A stretch of 64,000 bases of DNA from CAZKNJ01 sp964554185. GTDB taxonomy: Bacteria; 4484-113. Location of the stretch: assembly GCA_964554185.1 (NCBI GenBank), contig CAZKNJ010000006.1, positions 5,989-69,988 on the forward strand, read 5' to 3'. The notes beneath the pieces were generated by a model that was not told the DNA's origin, did no database searches, and saw nothing but the letters and a program-made list of their open reading frames with translations. A program made the position numbers and the translations under genes. Numbering within the stretch: position 1 is the first letter of the stretch; the number at the start of each line of letters is the position of its first letter. Positions 41,820 through 51,812 of the stretch are shown in pieces.

Positions 41820-42737
41820 TCACAGCCGCGGCATGTATATCCGCAGCGGCAGGTTCAGTGGCGTGTGGCGGGCGAACTTGCGCACGTTGTCGATGTGGTC
41901 GTCGCGCAGCACGGTGTCCGCGCTCAGCAGCTTCACGCCGTTCTTGGCGGTGAGCGCGGAGGCAAGGATGATCCCCGGCTTGAGGTCGTCCAGCCCCACC
42001 TCGGTGATCGCCGAGAACGGGTCGGACCGCACCACTACGTCCTTGAACGTATTCAGCAGTTTCTCGTCAAACTTCACTCCTGCAAAGCGCATGAGCTTGC
42101 CCGATAGGACGCCCGGCTCGATGTCCTGCCGCGTGCTCTGGCGCACTATGTCGTAGGCGTCCGCAATTGCGATGATGCGGCTCTCCAGCGGTATCTGGTC
42201 GCCATGCAGCCCGCGGGGGAAGCCGCTGCCGTCCAGGTTTTCATGGTGCGCGGCGATAATCTCCGCCAGGTCGCGGAAGCGCGGACTGGTGGCCAGCGGA
42301 CGCAGGCTCACAATCGGATGCTGCCGGTAGGTCTCCAGCATCTCCTGGGACTGCTCCTGGCCTAGCATTATACGCTTGCGGGCGTCCCGCGGCAGGCCCA
42401 GCAGTCCGATGTCGTGCATCAGCGCCGCCAGCTTCACCAACGCTACTTCCTTCTCGTCCAGCCCCAGCTCCTCAGCCAGGGCATTGGAGTAGAAGGCCAC
42501 GCGCTTGCAGTGGCCGCCGAGTTGCTCGTCGTACAGCGTGATGAGGTCAAAGCCCAGCAGCACCATGGCGTAGAAGCTGTCTTCCAGCTCGCGGTTGGCT
42601 TTGGCCAACGCCTCGTTCTCCTTCTTCAGGTCCGCGTAAAGCGCGGACACGTCCTTGGCGTAGTTGACCAGCTGCTTCTGCAGCAGCTCCATTTCCTGTT
42701 CGCTGTGGTTCTGCCGTTCGTCTTTCGGTTCGTCCAA
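41820..42737 (-). CDS. HD-GYP domain protein (c-di-GMP phosphodiesterase family)
   Basis: About 305 residues from TTG 42737, which has AAGGAG six bases upstream; GTG 42797 is an in-phase alternative that overlaps the upstream gene by 11 bases. A coiled-coil N-terminus (LLQKQLVNYAKDVSALYADLKKE) precedes the HD-GYP domain: HCKRVAFYS, the HD pair in LMHDIGLLG, and AAHHENLDGSGFPRGL, where the GYP triad reads GFP. This domain class hydrolyses c-di-GMP; the metal ligands appear intact. A C-terminal tail of about 80 residues (VVRSDPFSAITEVGLDDLKPG to LLSADTVLRDDHIDNV) is seen in several HD-GYP regulators. Last gene of the signalling block. Confidence 0.85.
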   Translation of the reverse strand: MDEPKDERQNHSEQEMELLQKQLVNYAKDVSALYADLKKENEALAKANRELEDSFYAMVLLGFDLITLYDEQLGGHCKRVAFYSNALAEELGLDEKEVALVKLAALMHDIGLLGLPRDARKRIMLGQEQSQEMLETYRQHPIVSLRPLATSPRFRDLAEIIAAHHENLDGSGFPRGLHGDQIPLESRIIAIADAYDIVRQSTRQDIEPGVLSGKLMRFAGVKFDEKLLNTFKDVVVRSDPFSAITEVGLDDLKPGIILASALTAKNGVKLLSADTVLRDDHIDNVRKFARHTPLNLPLRIYMPRL

Positions 42738-42786
42738 GTCGGGCTCCTTAACCGTGATTATTCCGCGGAGTCGCCTTGTTCCCCGC

Positions 42787-43623
42787 CTAACGGTCACGCT
42801 CGCTCAGCGTGGACGTTCCGGCCGAAACGTCTTCCGCGTCCTGGTAGTCCCGACGCACCTTTAGGATGGCGTCCATTGCGCCGGTGAACGCGTCCACCAC
42901 ATCCGGGTCAAAGGACTGCCCCCGTTCCCTCTCAATAATATCGCATGCGAGCTTTAACGGGTAGGCGTCCTTGTAAGGGCGCTTGGTGGTGAGCGCGTCA
43001 AAGACGTCCACCAGCCCTACAATGCGCGCCGGCAGCGGTATCTTCGCCCGTTTCAGCCGGTTTGGGTAGCCCTGGCCGTTCCATTTCTCATGGTGGTTCA
43101 GCGCAATCACCTGCGCGTACTGGATCACCTCTGACTTCGAGTCCTCCAGTATCCGTGCGCCGATGACGGTGTGGCTCTTGATTATCTCAAACTCCCCCTC
43201 GGTCAACTTCCCGGGCTTGAGCAGGATGCTGTCGGGGATGCCGATCTTCCCGATATCGTGCATCGGCGAGGAGTAGAGCATCAGCTCCACCTCGCTGGGC
43301 TTCATCCCCATTCGCTCGGCTAAGACTGCGCTGTACCGGCTCATGCGCTTGATGTGATTGCCGGTCTCCTGGTCGCGGTACTCGGCGGCCAGCGCCAGCC
43401 GGTAGATGGTGTCCAGATGCGCGGCCTTCGTCACTTCGTACTGCTCATGGAGCTTGTCATGAACCTTCTTGAGATCCACTGCAAAGCTGGAAAGCTGGTG
43501 CGTCACCGAATCCAGCGCCTGTTCGCGGTCCTTGCTTCCGCGGAACACTACGGCCAGGTCCTGCGCGTAGCGCATAAGCTGGTCGTACAGCTCCGGGTAA
43601 CCCTTTTGGCCTTCGTTGTCCAT
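42787..43623 (-). CDS. HD-GYP domain protein, complete GYP motif
   Basis: About 278 residues. An N-terminal helical region of about 85 residues includes a heptad-like KVHDKLHEQYEVTK. The HD-GYP domain follows with GNHIKRMSRYS, the HD pair in SPMHDIGKIGIPD, LNHHEKWNGQGYPNRL (GYP intact) and the downstream VDVFDALTTKRPYK. Predicted c-di-GMP phosphodiesterase. It lies between a CheY-like receiver gene and the second HD-GYP gene, giving a REC + HD-GYP + HD-GYP arrangement. No GGDEF cyclase is present in the window. Confidence 0.9.
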   Translation of the reverse strand: MDNEGQKGYPELYDQLMRYAQDLAVVFRGSKDREQALDSVTHQLSSFAVDLKKVHDKLHEQYEVTKAAHLDTIYRLALAAEYRDQETGNHIKRMSRYSAVLAERMGMKPSEVELMLYSSPMHDIGKIGIPDSILLKPGKLTEGEFEIIKSHTVIGARILEDSKSEVIQYAQVIALNHHEKWNGQGYPNRLKRAKIPLPARIVGLVDVFDALTTKRPYKDAYPLKLACDIIERERGQSFDPDVVDAFTGAMDAILKVRRDYQDAEDVSAGTSTLSERDR

Positions 43624-43643
43624 CACACAGCTACTTAGCCGGC

Positions 43644-44009
43644 CTAGCCAAGGACTTCTTCCACCTTCTTCATCAGCTCCAGGGGGCTGAAGGGCTTGGC
43701 GAAGTAGTCGTCCGCGCCCGCCTTCATGCCCGCGTCCCGGTCAGCCTGTTGGCCTTTGGCGGTGAGCATTATCACCACGCAGTCCTTCGTCTCCGGGTCG
43801 TCCTTGATGCGGCGCGTGGCCTCCAGCCCGTCAATCTCGCCGGGCATCATCACATCCATCAGGATGAGATCCGGCTTGTGCTCCTTGGCCGCCTTCAGCG
43901 CCTCTTCGCCGGTCGTGGCCTGAATGATCTCATAGTCCGCGGTGGAGAGCGTAACCTCCACCAGCTCGCGGACATGTTCCTGGTCGTCAACTACTAAGAT
44001 TTTCTTCAT
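43644..44009 (-). CDS. Stand-alone CheY-like response regulator
   Basis: 121-residue receiver domain with no output domain. Phospho-acceptor aspartate in DLILMDVMMPG, acidic pocket in KILVVDDQEH, switch Thr in VVIMLTAKG and the lysine in DDYFAKPFSP. ATG 44009 was chosen because CTGGAG lies just upstream and it gives the canonical MKKILVVDD start. Lies between the large hybrid kinase and the HD-GYP genes, so it may carry phosphate from the kinase to the c-di-GMP enzymes (inference). Confidence 0.93.
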   Translation of the reverse strand: MKKILVVDDQEHVRELVEVTLSTADYEIIQATTGEEALKAAKEHKPDLILMDVMMPGEIDGLEATRRIKDDPETKDCVVIMLTAKGQQADRDAGMKAGADDYFAKPFSPLELMKKVEEVLG

Positions 44010-44051
44010 GATCAACTCCAGTGTATTCAACCTGCCCAAACATGTTGGTAA

Positions 44052-47000
44052 CTAACCCCTGGGCAGTGTGATAGTTACCACCGTCCCCTTTCCGAATTCG
44101 CTGTCCACCTTCACCGTCCCGCCATGCGCTTCAACGATGTGCTTCACAATCGTCATTCCCAGCCCGGTGCCCTCAATCGCGGTGTTGGAGGCGTCCGCCC
44201 GGTAGAACTTGTCGAATATCTTCGCCACCTGCTCGGTCGTCATCCCTAGCCCTTCGTCAGTAACCGTGATTTCGGTGTCGCCATTCATCTCCCGCGCACT
44301 AACCGCAATCTTCCCACCATCCGGCGAGTATTTGACGGCGTTACTCAGTATGTTGTCCAGCACCTGGTGCATCTTGTCGGGATCCACAAACATCTGCAAC
44401 GGCTCCGGTGGAAACTCGGTGGCAAACGTGTGCGTCGGGTGGCGGTCACAGTAGACTGCGGCCAGCCGCGCAAAGAGCGCTGATACATCGCAGTGTTTCT
44501 TCGACAGCGAAAAGCCCTTGCCCGACTCGATGCGCGAGATGTCCAGCAGGTCGTTGATAATATTGGCGAGCGCGACCGCCTCGTGGTTGATGTAGCCCAG
44601 GTATTTCTTCTGCTTATCGCCCGGCAGATCTTCGCGGGTAAGCAGTATCTCCGAGAAGCCCTGGATGCTCGTGAGCGGAGTACGCAGCTCATGGGCGGCG
44701 GTGGACACGAACTCCGTCTTCATCCGGTCCATCTCGCGGTCGTGGGTGACGTCGTGGATGATGGTCACGATGCCGTTGATTTCCCCGCTGCGGTCGCGCA
44801 CCAGGCTCGTCCGCGCCGACAATATGCGCGTGTCCACACCCTTCGCACCGGGCAGCGTGAAGTCAAACTCGTAGCCCTCCTGCCGCTTGTCCAGCGTGCT
44901 GCGCAGCCTATCGCGCAGCGTGGCATCCTCAATTGCGAAGTCCACGGTCAGCCCGATGGCCTCGCTCAGCCGCCGGCCCAGCAGCTCCTCCGCCGCCCGG
45001 TTCATTAGAACCACGCGGTTGTACATGTCGGTGACGATGAGCCCATCGGCCACCGACTTCAGAATGGCGTCAATGCGGTCGCGCGCATCGGAGGTGTCGT
45101 GCAACACGGTCTCCAACTCTTGCGTGCGCTCTTCCACCTTGCGCTCCAGCCCTTCGCGGTACTCCACCAGTTCGGTTACATCCTGCCCCACGCCCAGCAC
45201 GCCGACAATCTCACCCTTGATATCCCGGCGCGGCGTGGCGTTTAGCATTAGCAGCACGTGCTTGCCCGACTTGGTTTTCATCGGGTATTCAAAGTTGGAG
45301 GTCGGCTTCCCCACAACCGCGTCGTACAGCACGCGGCTCACCGCCGGACGGTGGCTGATTTCAACCAGTTCATCAACCATGTTCTTCCCGAGAATCTCGT
45401 CTCGGCTGAAACCCGTGAGGGCCTCGGCCCGCTGGTTCCATTCGTTCACCAGCCCGTTGGTGTCCACGCCCAGTATCGGCGCATTCGCGGTGTCAATCAG
45501 CTCCCGCAGCTCCGTGGCCACCTGCGCAATCCCCATCTCCGCGCGCTCGCGCGCCCAGTACGAATTAAGCATATCAGCCACAACCTGGAGTGCCTGGATG
45601 TCCTCGTCTCTCCACTCCCGCGGATGGCCTACCGTCTCGAATCCCAGCAGCCCCTCCAGTTCGCCGAGCGCTGAACGTACCGGCACTGCCGCAACCGCCA
45701 GCAAGCCGGCCGATAAGAACCATCGCGCGTCCACCTCCGCGCCTTCTGGAGGATTCTGTGTGTCGTTGATTCTAATCTGCTTCCCGTCATGGAACCGCGC
45801 CAGAGCCCAGGGAAGCTGCGCCATGTCAAACCCCTGCAGCCGCTCTATCGGCGAAAACGTGCCGGGACTACACCAATCATCGGTATTGTCAGCGATGGTT
45901 CCCTCTCTGACGCGGAAAACATATACGCGGTCCACACCTACAGCTTCGCCCAGCGTCTCCAGCACGACGTTCAGGTCGGCGCCGTCGGCCCGGGTGAACT
46001 CGCGGGAAGCCCGGGCTACCGCTTCCTCAATCTCCAGCCGGTACCTCAGATGCTCCTCCGCGCGCTTGCGGTCAGTAACATCCACCTTCACTGCTACGTA
46101 GTGTGTAGTCTCGCCTTGTTCGTTCTTTACCGGCGCGATGGCGGCAGATTCCCAGTAGAGCTCTCCATTCTTCTTCTTGTTGTAGAACTCGCCCCGCCAC
46201 ACCTGTCCCGAAGTGAGGGTCGCCCACATCTTGTCGTAGAGCTCCGGCGGATGCTGTCCTGATTTGAGGATCCGCGGATTCTGCCCGACGGCTTCCTCGG
46301 CGGTGTAGCCGGTGATTTCGGTGAACATCGGATTGACGTATTCTATAGTGCCTTCTAGGTCGGTAATCACGACGATGCTGGGACTCTGCTCAACCGCGCT
46401 CCAGAGCTTGCGCAGCTCCGCCTCCGCCCGCTTGCGTTCAGCGATGTCGCGCGCCACTGCGATTACAGTCGTCTTGCCTTCATACTCAAATAAACTTAAG
46501 CTCATTTCCACAGGAAACACGCGCCCGTCCTTCGTGCGCTCCTCCGTTTCAAACACTGCGTGCTTGCCTCCCTGAAGGCGCTCATTCACATCATCAATTA
46601 CATCTGCGAATTCGGTAGCGTTGATATCTTGCGGACCTAGCTGAAGCATTTCCTCCTCGGTATAGCCTAGCCTTTCATATGCAGTCCGGTTAACGGCAAT
46701 GTAGTTACCGGGCATCCCCTTTTCATCCAGCGTTGTAACGTAAACGGAGTCGGCGCCCAGCTCAAACAAGGTGCGGAATCTGCTTTCAGACTGCCGGAGC
46801 GCTTCTTCCGCCTTCTGGCGCAGCCGCTCCAGCCGTTCGCGCTCCAGCCGCGCGTCCAGCACCGGGGCAATGTGCCCCGCCAGCGTCTCCAGCAGCCGCA
46901 CCTCGTCCTCAGTGTATCCCCCCTCCTTGTTGCCCACGGTAAGCAGCCCCACCAGCTTGCTGCCGTTCAGGATGGGCGTGGCGACTGCGTTCTCCAATGG

Positions 47001-48452
47001 AACATGCCCGTCCGGCACCTTCAGCCCTTCATTCGCCCAGAAAGTGCGCTTCTCTTTCAGCGCCTGGCCCCAGATGCCACCCCACGCCTCTGGCGGGAAC
47101 ACCAGCGACTTGCCGGGCATCTGGCACTCGTCCCATATGGATCGCGTCAGCGAGGAAGCAACCGCGTTCCCGTTTTCATCAATGTACCCAAACAGACCGA
47201 ACTCGCTGTCCAGCGTATGGCGGATGGTCTCCATCACGCTCGCGTACATCTCCTCGTCTTCCTTCGTAAGGAAGATCTCGGAGAGCACATTGCGCAGCGC
47301 CAGCTCCTGCCGGTACTGCTCCAGCGCCGCCTCTGTCCGCTTTTTCTCGGTGATATCCCGCACCACGCCGATGAAGCCGATAGGATTGTCAGCCTCATCC
47401 CGCAGCAGCGTCGTCGTCATATGCGTTATGAACGGCACGCCGTCCCGCGTGACATGCCCCACCTCGCCCTCGCTCACCCCATCCCGCAGAACCGCCGCAT
47501 TGAAGCGCTCAACTTCCGGCAACTGCTCTTTATTATGGAATATGCTCAAGTGCTTGCCCGTGATTTCCTCTACTTCAAGCCCATGCATCTTAGCCCAGGC
47601 GGCATTGGCGAAGGTCAGCTCCCCGTCAAGGGTCGCCACCGCTACGCCCTCCCCCACCTGCTCCACGACCCGCGCCAGCATCCGCAGCTTCTCTTCCGTC
47701 TGCTTCCGCTCGGTGATGTCCACCAGGTTGCCCTGGAGTATCTTCTCGCCACTCTCCTCCAGCAGCACCACGTTCATCAGGCACCAGACTTCGTCGCCGT
47801 CCTTAGCTCTCAGCTTGATCTCGTAGTTCTGCAGCGACTTGCGCTTCTCAAGCTGCGTGAGCATTATCTGCCGCTCAGTAGGATCCGCATAGGTCGCCGG
47901 CGTCTTTACGCCCAGCAGCTCTTCCGGCAAGCGATAGCCCAGCATCTTCGCCATCGCTTCGTTGCACTCCAGTATCATCCCATCGGGAGTGCTGCGGTAA
48001 ACGCCCGCCAGGTTCGCGGCAAACAGTATGCGGTACTTCTCTTCCGAGGTGCGCAGAGCCGCCTCCGCCTGCTTGCGGTCGTAGGCGTATCTGATTGAGC
48101 GCGCCAGCGGATTGGGATCAACCTGCCCCTTTACGATGTAGTCTTGCGCGCCTTCACGCACCGCGGTGGTGGCGACCTCGTAGTCGTCCAGGCCCGTGAG
48201 AACGATGACAGCGATATCGGGGAACTTGTCGCGCAGCTTACGGTAGGTGTCCAGCCCCGTGCTCTCCGGCAGGCCCAGGTCAAGCAGCACCACGTCTACC
48301 TTGTTGCTCTCAAGCCGCTCGACTCCAACCGTCAGGCTGCCAACCGCTGTGAGACTCACCTTGGCCTGCGCGTCCTTGAGCATCTCCTCAATCAGCCGCG
48401 CATCGGCGGGATTGTCCTCAATGAGCAGGACGTTTATGCGCTCGCGCTTCAT
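44052..48452 (-). CDS. REC-PAS-GAF multi-sensor histidine kinase
   Basis: About 1,466 residues from ATG 48452 (CGGAGTGAA upstream); the open frame before this ATG lies inside the preceding regulator gene. Domain order: receiver (about 1-122, NVLLIEDNPADARLIEEML, acceptor in VVLLDLGLPES), PAS, PAS, GAF (with WDECQMPGK), PAS, PAS, a second GAF, PAS, PAS, then HisKA with phospho-histidine in STAAHELRTPLTSIQ. The HATPase follows: N-box LSNAVKYSPDGG, DEGLGMT and GTGLGMTIVKHIVEAHGG. No transmembrane segment, so a cytoplasmic sensor. The 1-base gap after the Rcp1-like gene suggests coupled translation and phosphotransfer into its N-terminal receiver. Confidence 0.92.
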   Translation of the reverse strand: MKRERINVLLIEDNPADARLIEEMLKDAQAKVSLTAVGSLTVGVERLESNKVDVVLLDLGLPESTGLDTYRKLRDKFPDIAVIVLTGLDDYEVATTAVREGAQDYIVKGQVDPNPLARSIRYAYDRKQAEAALRTSEEKYRILFAANLAGVYRSTPDGMILECNEAMAKMLGYRLPEELLGVKTPATYADPTERQIMLTQLEKRKSLQNYEIKLRAKDGDEVWCLMNVVLLEESGEKILQGNLVDITERKQTEEKLRMLARVVEQVGEGVAVATLDGELTFANAAWAKMHGLEVEEITGKHLSIFHNKEQLPEVERFNAAVLRDGVSEGEVGHVTRDGVPFITHMTTTLLRDEADNPIGFIGVVRDITEKKRTEAALEQYRQELALRNVLSEIFLTKEDEEMYASVMETIRHTLDSEFGLFGYIDENGNAVASSLTRSIWDECQMPGKSLVFPPEAWGGIWGQALKEKRTFWANEGLKVPDGHVPLENAVATPILNGSKLVGLLTVGNKEGGYTEDEVRLLETLAGHIAPVLDARLERERLERLRQKAEEALRQSESRFRTLFELGADSVYVTTLDEKGMPGNYIAVNRTAYERLGYTEEEMLQLGPQDINATEFADVIDDVNERLQGGKHAVFETEERTKDGRVFPVEMSLSLFEYEGKTTVIAVARDIAERKRAEAELRKLWSAVEQSPSIVVITDLEGTIEYVNPMFTEITGYTAEEAVGQNPRILKSGQHPPELYDKMWATLTSGQVWRGEFYNKKKNGELYWESAAIAPVKNEQGETTHYVAVKVDVTDRKRAEEHLRYRLEIEEAVARASREFTRADGADLNVVLETLGEAVGVDRVYVFRVREGTIADNTDDWCSPGTFSPIERLQGFDMAQLPWALARFHDGKQIRINDTQNPPEGAEVDARWFLSAGLLAVAAVPVRSALGELEGLLGFETVGHPREWRDEDIQALQVVADMLNSYWARERAEMGIAQVATELRELIDTANAPILGVDTNGLVNEWNQRAEALTGFSRDEILGKNMVDELVEISHRPAVSRVLYDAVVGKPTSNFEYPMKTKSGKHVLLMLNATPRRDIKGEIVGVLGVGQDVTELVEYREGLERKVEERTQELETVLHDTSDARDRIDAILKSVADGLIVTDMYNRVVLMNRAAEELLGRRLSEAIGLTVDFAIEDATLRDRLRSTLDKRQEGYEFDFTLPGAKGVDTRILSARTSLVRDRSGEINGIVTIIHDVTHDREMDRMKTEFVSTAAHELRTPLTSIQGFSEILLTREDLPGDKQKKYLGYINHEAVALANIINDLLDISRIESGKGFSLSKKHCDVSALFARLAAVYCDRHPTHTFATEFPPEPLQMFVDPDKMHQVLDNILSNAVKYSPDGGKIAVSAREMNGDTEITVTDEGLGMTTEQVAKIFDKFYRADASNTAIEGTGLGMTIVKHIVEAHGGTVKVDSEFGKGTVVTITLPRG

Positions 48453-48453
48453 T

Positions 48454-48900
<447 letters not shown>

Positions 48901-48902
48901 CA

Positions 48903-51029
48903 TTACCTCCTCTTAGGTAGGGAGAAACAAAACGTGGAGCCTTTGCCGGGCTCGGATTCAATCCATATACTCCCGCCGTGGCGGTGCACGATCCGGCGGC
49001 TCAGCGCCAGGCCGATGCCGGTGCCCGCGTAATCAGCCCGCCCGCCCAGCCGCTGGAAAATGACGAATACGCGGTCGAAGTACTGCGAGTCAATCCCGAT
49101 ACCGTTGTCCCTTACCGAGAAAACCCACTCTGCCGGCTTCTCTTCCACCGAGATGCGCACGCGGGGCGGCTCCTCGCCGTGGAACTTGACAGCGTTGCCG
49201 ATGAGATTCTGCAGCAACTGCAGCATCTGCGAGTAGTCCGCCTTCACCACCGGCAACGGGTCGCTGGTAATCTCCGCGCTGGTCTCCTCAATTGCGGCCT
49301 GCAGGTTGGCTTTGGCCTCGGCCAGCACTTCCTCCAGGTTTGCCTCGGCAAACCCCTGGCCGCGCGAGGTCACCCGGGAGTAGGCCAGCAGGTCCTGAAT
49401 CAGCCGCTGCATCCGGTTGGCGCCTTCCACCGCGTAGCCAATGAACTCGTTGGCAGTCTCGTCCAGTTGGTCCTTGTACCGGCGCTCCAGCAATTGCGTG
49501 TAGCTCGCTACCATCCGCAACGGCTCCTGCAGGTCGTGGGACGCCACATAGGCGAACTGCTCCAGCTCCTGGTTGGACCGCGCCAGATCGTCCATCACCT
49601 CGCGCAGCCTCGCATCATGCCGCTCCTGCATCATCCTCGCGTACAGCACGGGCGCAATTGCCCCGCTGATGGTCTGCAAGAGCTTAATGTCCTCATCTGT
49701 GTAGTCGCTATCCTTGTTCGCCACCTGGATGAGCCCGATGACCTCGCCAAGGTGGATGATGGGCTGCGAGATATGTCGGGTGATGGTGATATGCCCCTCG
49801 GGGGTTACGGTGGACGGCTCGTTTGAGCTGATTACCCGCTTTTCGCGGATGGCGGTCGGCCAGCTGCTGCGACCCCAGATATCCCGTGGGAAGACAATCC
49901 TCTTGTCCGGCACCTCGCACTGATTCCACACACCCCGCGTCATCGTGGGGACGACCAGGCCGCCCTTCTCGTCAATGTAGCCAAAGACGCCGTATTCGCT
50001 TCCGAACTCCTCGCGGATGATATCCAGCACGCGGGCGTAGATTTCTTCGCCCCGCTCCGTCAGGAAAACCTCCGCGATGCGGTTGCGCAAGTCCAGCTCC
50101 CGGGCATTCCGGCGAATCTCCTCCTCGGTCTGCTTGCGGTCCGTGATATCCCAGAACACGCCGAGCAGGCCGCTGGTGTTTCCGCTCTCGTCGTGCATCG
50201 GCACCTTGAGCGTCTGCACCCAGGACTCCTTGCCGTCCACCAGGTACTTCTCCTCAATCTCCACTATCTTGCCTGCAGCCATCACTTCCCGGTCGTCCGC
50301 CCGGTACTTCTCCGCCATCTCTTTTGGGAAGAAATCAAAGTCGCTCTTTCCGCCAAACTCCTCCGCCCGGATTCCCAGATCCCGCGCGAAGATCTCATTG
50401 CACATTACATATGTGGAGTTTTCATCCTTGAGGAACACCTTTTGTGGCAGGTTCTCCACCAGCGTCCGGAACTTGCGTTCGCTTTCACGCACCGCCTCCA
50501 GCGACGCGGTCTGCTGGCGCAACCTGCCCTTGCTATCACTGAGCGCCGCCGCCGACACGGACTGCTCGCGGGAGGAGTCGGCGGTCTGCTGGCGCAACCT
50601 GCCCTTGCTATCACTGAGCGCCGCCGCCGCGCGCTTACGGCCGGTAATGTCTATTGAGAGAATGGAGATGCCCTCCGGCACCGGCTGGATCATCAGCTCC
50701 AACCAAGTGCTGGAGCCGTCGGGAAAGAAGAACTCGTGCTCCATACGGTGCGGTGTCTGAGTATTCATCGCCGTCCGCATAGCGGCGAATAAGGCGGTCT
50801 CCTCAATGCCGGGGAAAACCTCCGTCATTGTCCGCCCCAGCAATTCTTCCCGCTTCCGCCGTCTATGTCTGGCCGCGGCTTCATTGACGTAGAGGTGGCG
50901 CCAGTCGTGGTCAATAACCTGGAAGCCCTCCAGCAGCCCATCCAAAATGCCGCGGTAGCGCTCTTCGCTCTGCCGAAGCGAGTTGACCTCCTCCCGAAGC
51001 TGGGCCTTGGTCTTGTGCGTATCACTCAT
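48903..51029 (-). CDS. PAS-PAS-GAF phytochrome-like histidine kinase
   Basis: 708 residues from ATG 51029. PAS1 (about 20-135) is followed by a short helical linker containing an in-frame 75-base tandem duplication. PAS2 comes next (about 170-290, with FLKDENSTYVMCNEIFARDLG), then a GAF domain (WNQCEVPDK) closely similar to the first GAF of the neighbouring hybrid kinase. The kinase core has the phospho-His in YVASHDLQEPLRMVASY, N-box LIGNAVKFHG, DNGIGIDSQYFDRVF, F-box region FQRLGGRADYAGTGIGLAL. This core is of the Cph1/phytochrome class, but no chromophore-binding PHY domain is present. Confidence 0.93.
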   Translation of the reverse strand: MSDTHKTKAQLREEVNSLRQSEERYRGILDGLLEGFQVIDHDWRHLYVNEAAARHRRRKREELLGRTMTEVFPGIEETALFAAMRTAMNTQTPHRMEHEFFFPDGSSTWLELMIQPVPEGISILSIDITGRKRAAAALSDSKGRLRQQTADSSREQSVSAAALSDSKGRLRQQTASLEAVRESERKFRTLVENLPQKVFLKDENSTYVMCNEIFARDLGIRAEEFGGKSDFDFFPKEMAEKYRADDREVMAAGKIVEIEEKYLVDGKESWVQTLKVPMHDESGNTSGLLGVFWDITDRKQTEEEIRRNARELDLRNRIAEVFLTERGEEIYARVLDIIREEFGSEYGVFGYIDEKGGLVVPTMTRGVWNQCEVPDKRIVFPRDIWGRSSWPTAIREKRVISSNEPSTVTPEGHITITRHISQPIIHLGEVIGLIQVANKDSDYTDEDIKLLQTISGAIAPVLYARMMQERHDARLREVMDDLARSNQELEQFAYVASHDLQEPLRMVASYTQLLERRYKDQLDETANEFIGYAVEGANRMQRLIQDLLAYSRVTSRGQGFAEANLEEVLAEAKANLQAAIEETSAEITSDPLPVVKADYSQMLQLLQNLIGNAVKFHGEEPPRVRISVEEKPAEWVFSVRDNGIGIDSQYFDRVFVIFQRLGGRADYAGTGIGLALSRRIVHRHGGSIWIESEPGKGSTFCFSLPKRR
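50506..50629 (-). repeat. In-frame partial tandem duplication in a kinase linker
   Basis: 49 bases at 50506-50554 recur exactly at 50581-50629; the period is 75 bases (25 codons), so the frame is kept. It doubles the peptide AAALSDSKGRLRQQTA in the helix after PAS1. An exact repeat implies recent origin. Confidence 0.9.
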
Positions 51030-51185
51030 TCCCAGCCTCACTAGAACGCGTGGACATTCCTCTGATCACATCGCTACCTTACGCACACGCGCGCGCCGCG
51101 CATATCAGTCAAATCGCATTCTCGTGTAGGAATAGCTGAAGCGTTCGTTCAGATTGTGACAACCCCATAAGAATCGGGGCATGTT

Positions 51186-51656
51186 TCAGGCGACGTCTTC
51201 TTTCTGGACGCCGCGGCCATGGCGCAGCTTCTTCTCGGAGCCCTCACCGTTCCTTGCAGCGCAAGCGCTGCCTGCAAACTCATCCTTCCCGGACGCGATA
51301 TCCAGGATAGCCTGAGCCAGCTTACCTGGTTCTTCCGCCTTGGAGAAGAAAGCCGTTGCTCCAATCTTGGAGGCTCTCTCGCCGTACTGCTCTTCATCGT
51401 GCATGGTCAGCATGATAACGGGTAGCCGCAGGTGTGAGCGGCGGATCCGGCGCAGAACCTCAATGCCGTTCAGGTCGGGCAGCGATATGTCCAGCACCAC
51501 CGCATGCGGCTCCCGGTTACTGAGGAACTCCAGCGCCTCTCTACCCAATCCCACCTCGCTAATCACCAGGTCCTGGGAGTAGTCGAGCAGTATCTGCCTG
51601 AGCCCTGCACGGAACACCGGATGGTCGTCAACGATCAGTATTTCCAAACCCAGCAC
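51186..51656 (-). CDS. NarL-like response regulator lacking its DNA-binding domain
   Basis: About 156 residues from GTG 51656 (start uncertain; TTG 51647 is also possible). The receiver domain is complete and resembles NarL-class receivers: LEILIVDDHPVFRAGLRQILL, VVLDISLPDLNGIEVLRRI, LPVIMLTMHDEEQYGERA, and GATAFFSKAEEPGKLAQAI. A LuxR-type helix-turn-helix should follow. Here only about 30 low-complexity residues remain and the next 144 bases contain no such domain in any frame I read. Either a degenerate regulator or a receiver-only adaptor. Confidence 0.75.
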   Translation of the reverse strand: MLGLEILIVDDHPVFRAGLRQILLDYSQDLVISEVGLGREALEFLSNREPHAVVLDISLPDLNGIEVLRRIRRSHLRLPVIMLTMHDEEQYGERASKIGATAFFSKAEEPGKLAQAILDIASGKDEFAGSACAARNGEGSEKKLRHGRGVQKEDVA

Positions 51657-51812
51657 CTTTTTTTGCTGACCGAAGGACGCCAGCAGTGATGGCTGGCAGT
51701 ATGCCGTGGAAAGCATACGGCCGCAATTGGGCATTTGCCCTAATTCATGTAGGATTATCCGAACTGCAGCGTAAGGGAATCACCCGGTTACCGCGCCAGT
51801 GTCACTTGCGCG

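Noticed and set aside
41820..43623. The two HD-GYP genes as one frameshifted gene
   Set aside because: Each has its own full HD and GYP motifs and its own N-terminal helical region, and the TTG start of the second has a good AAGGAG site.
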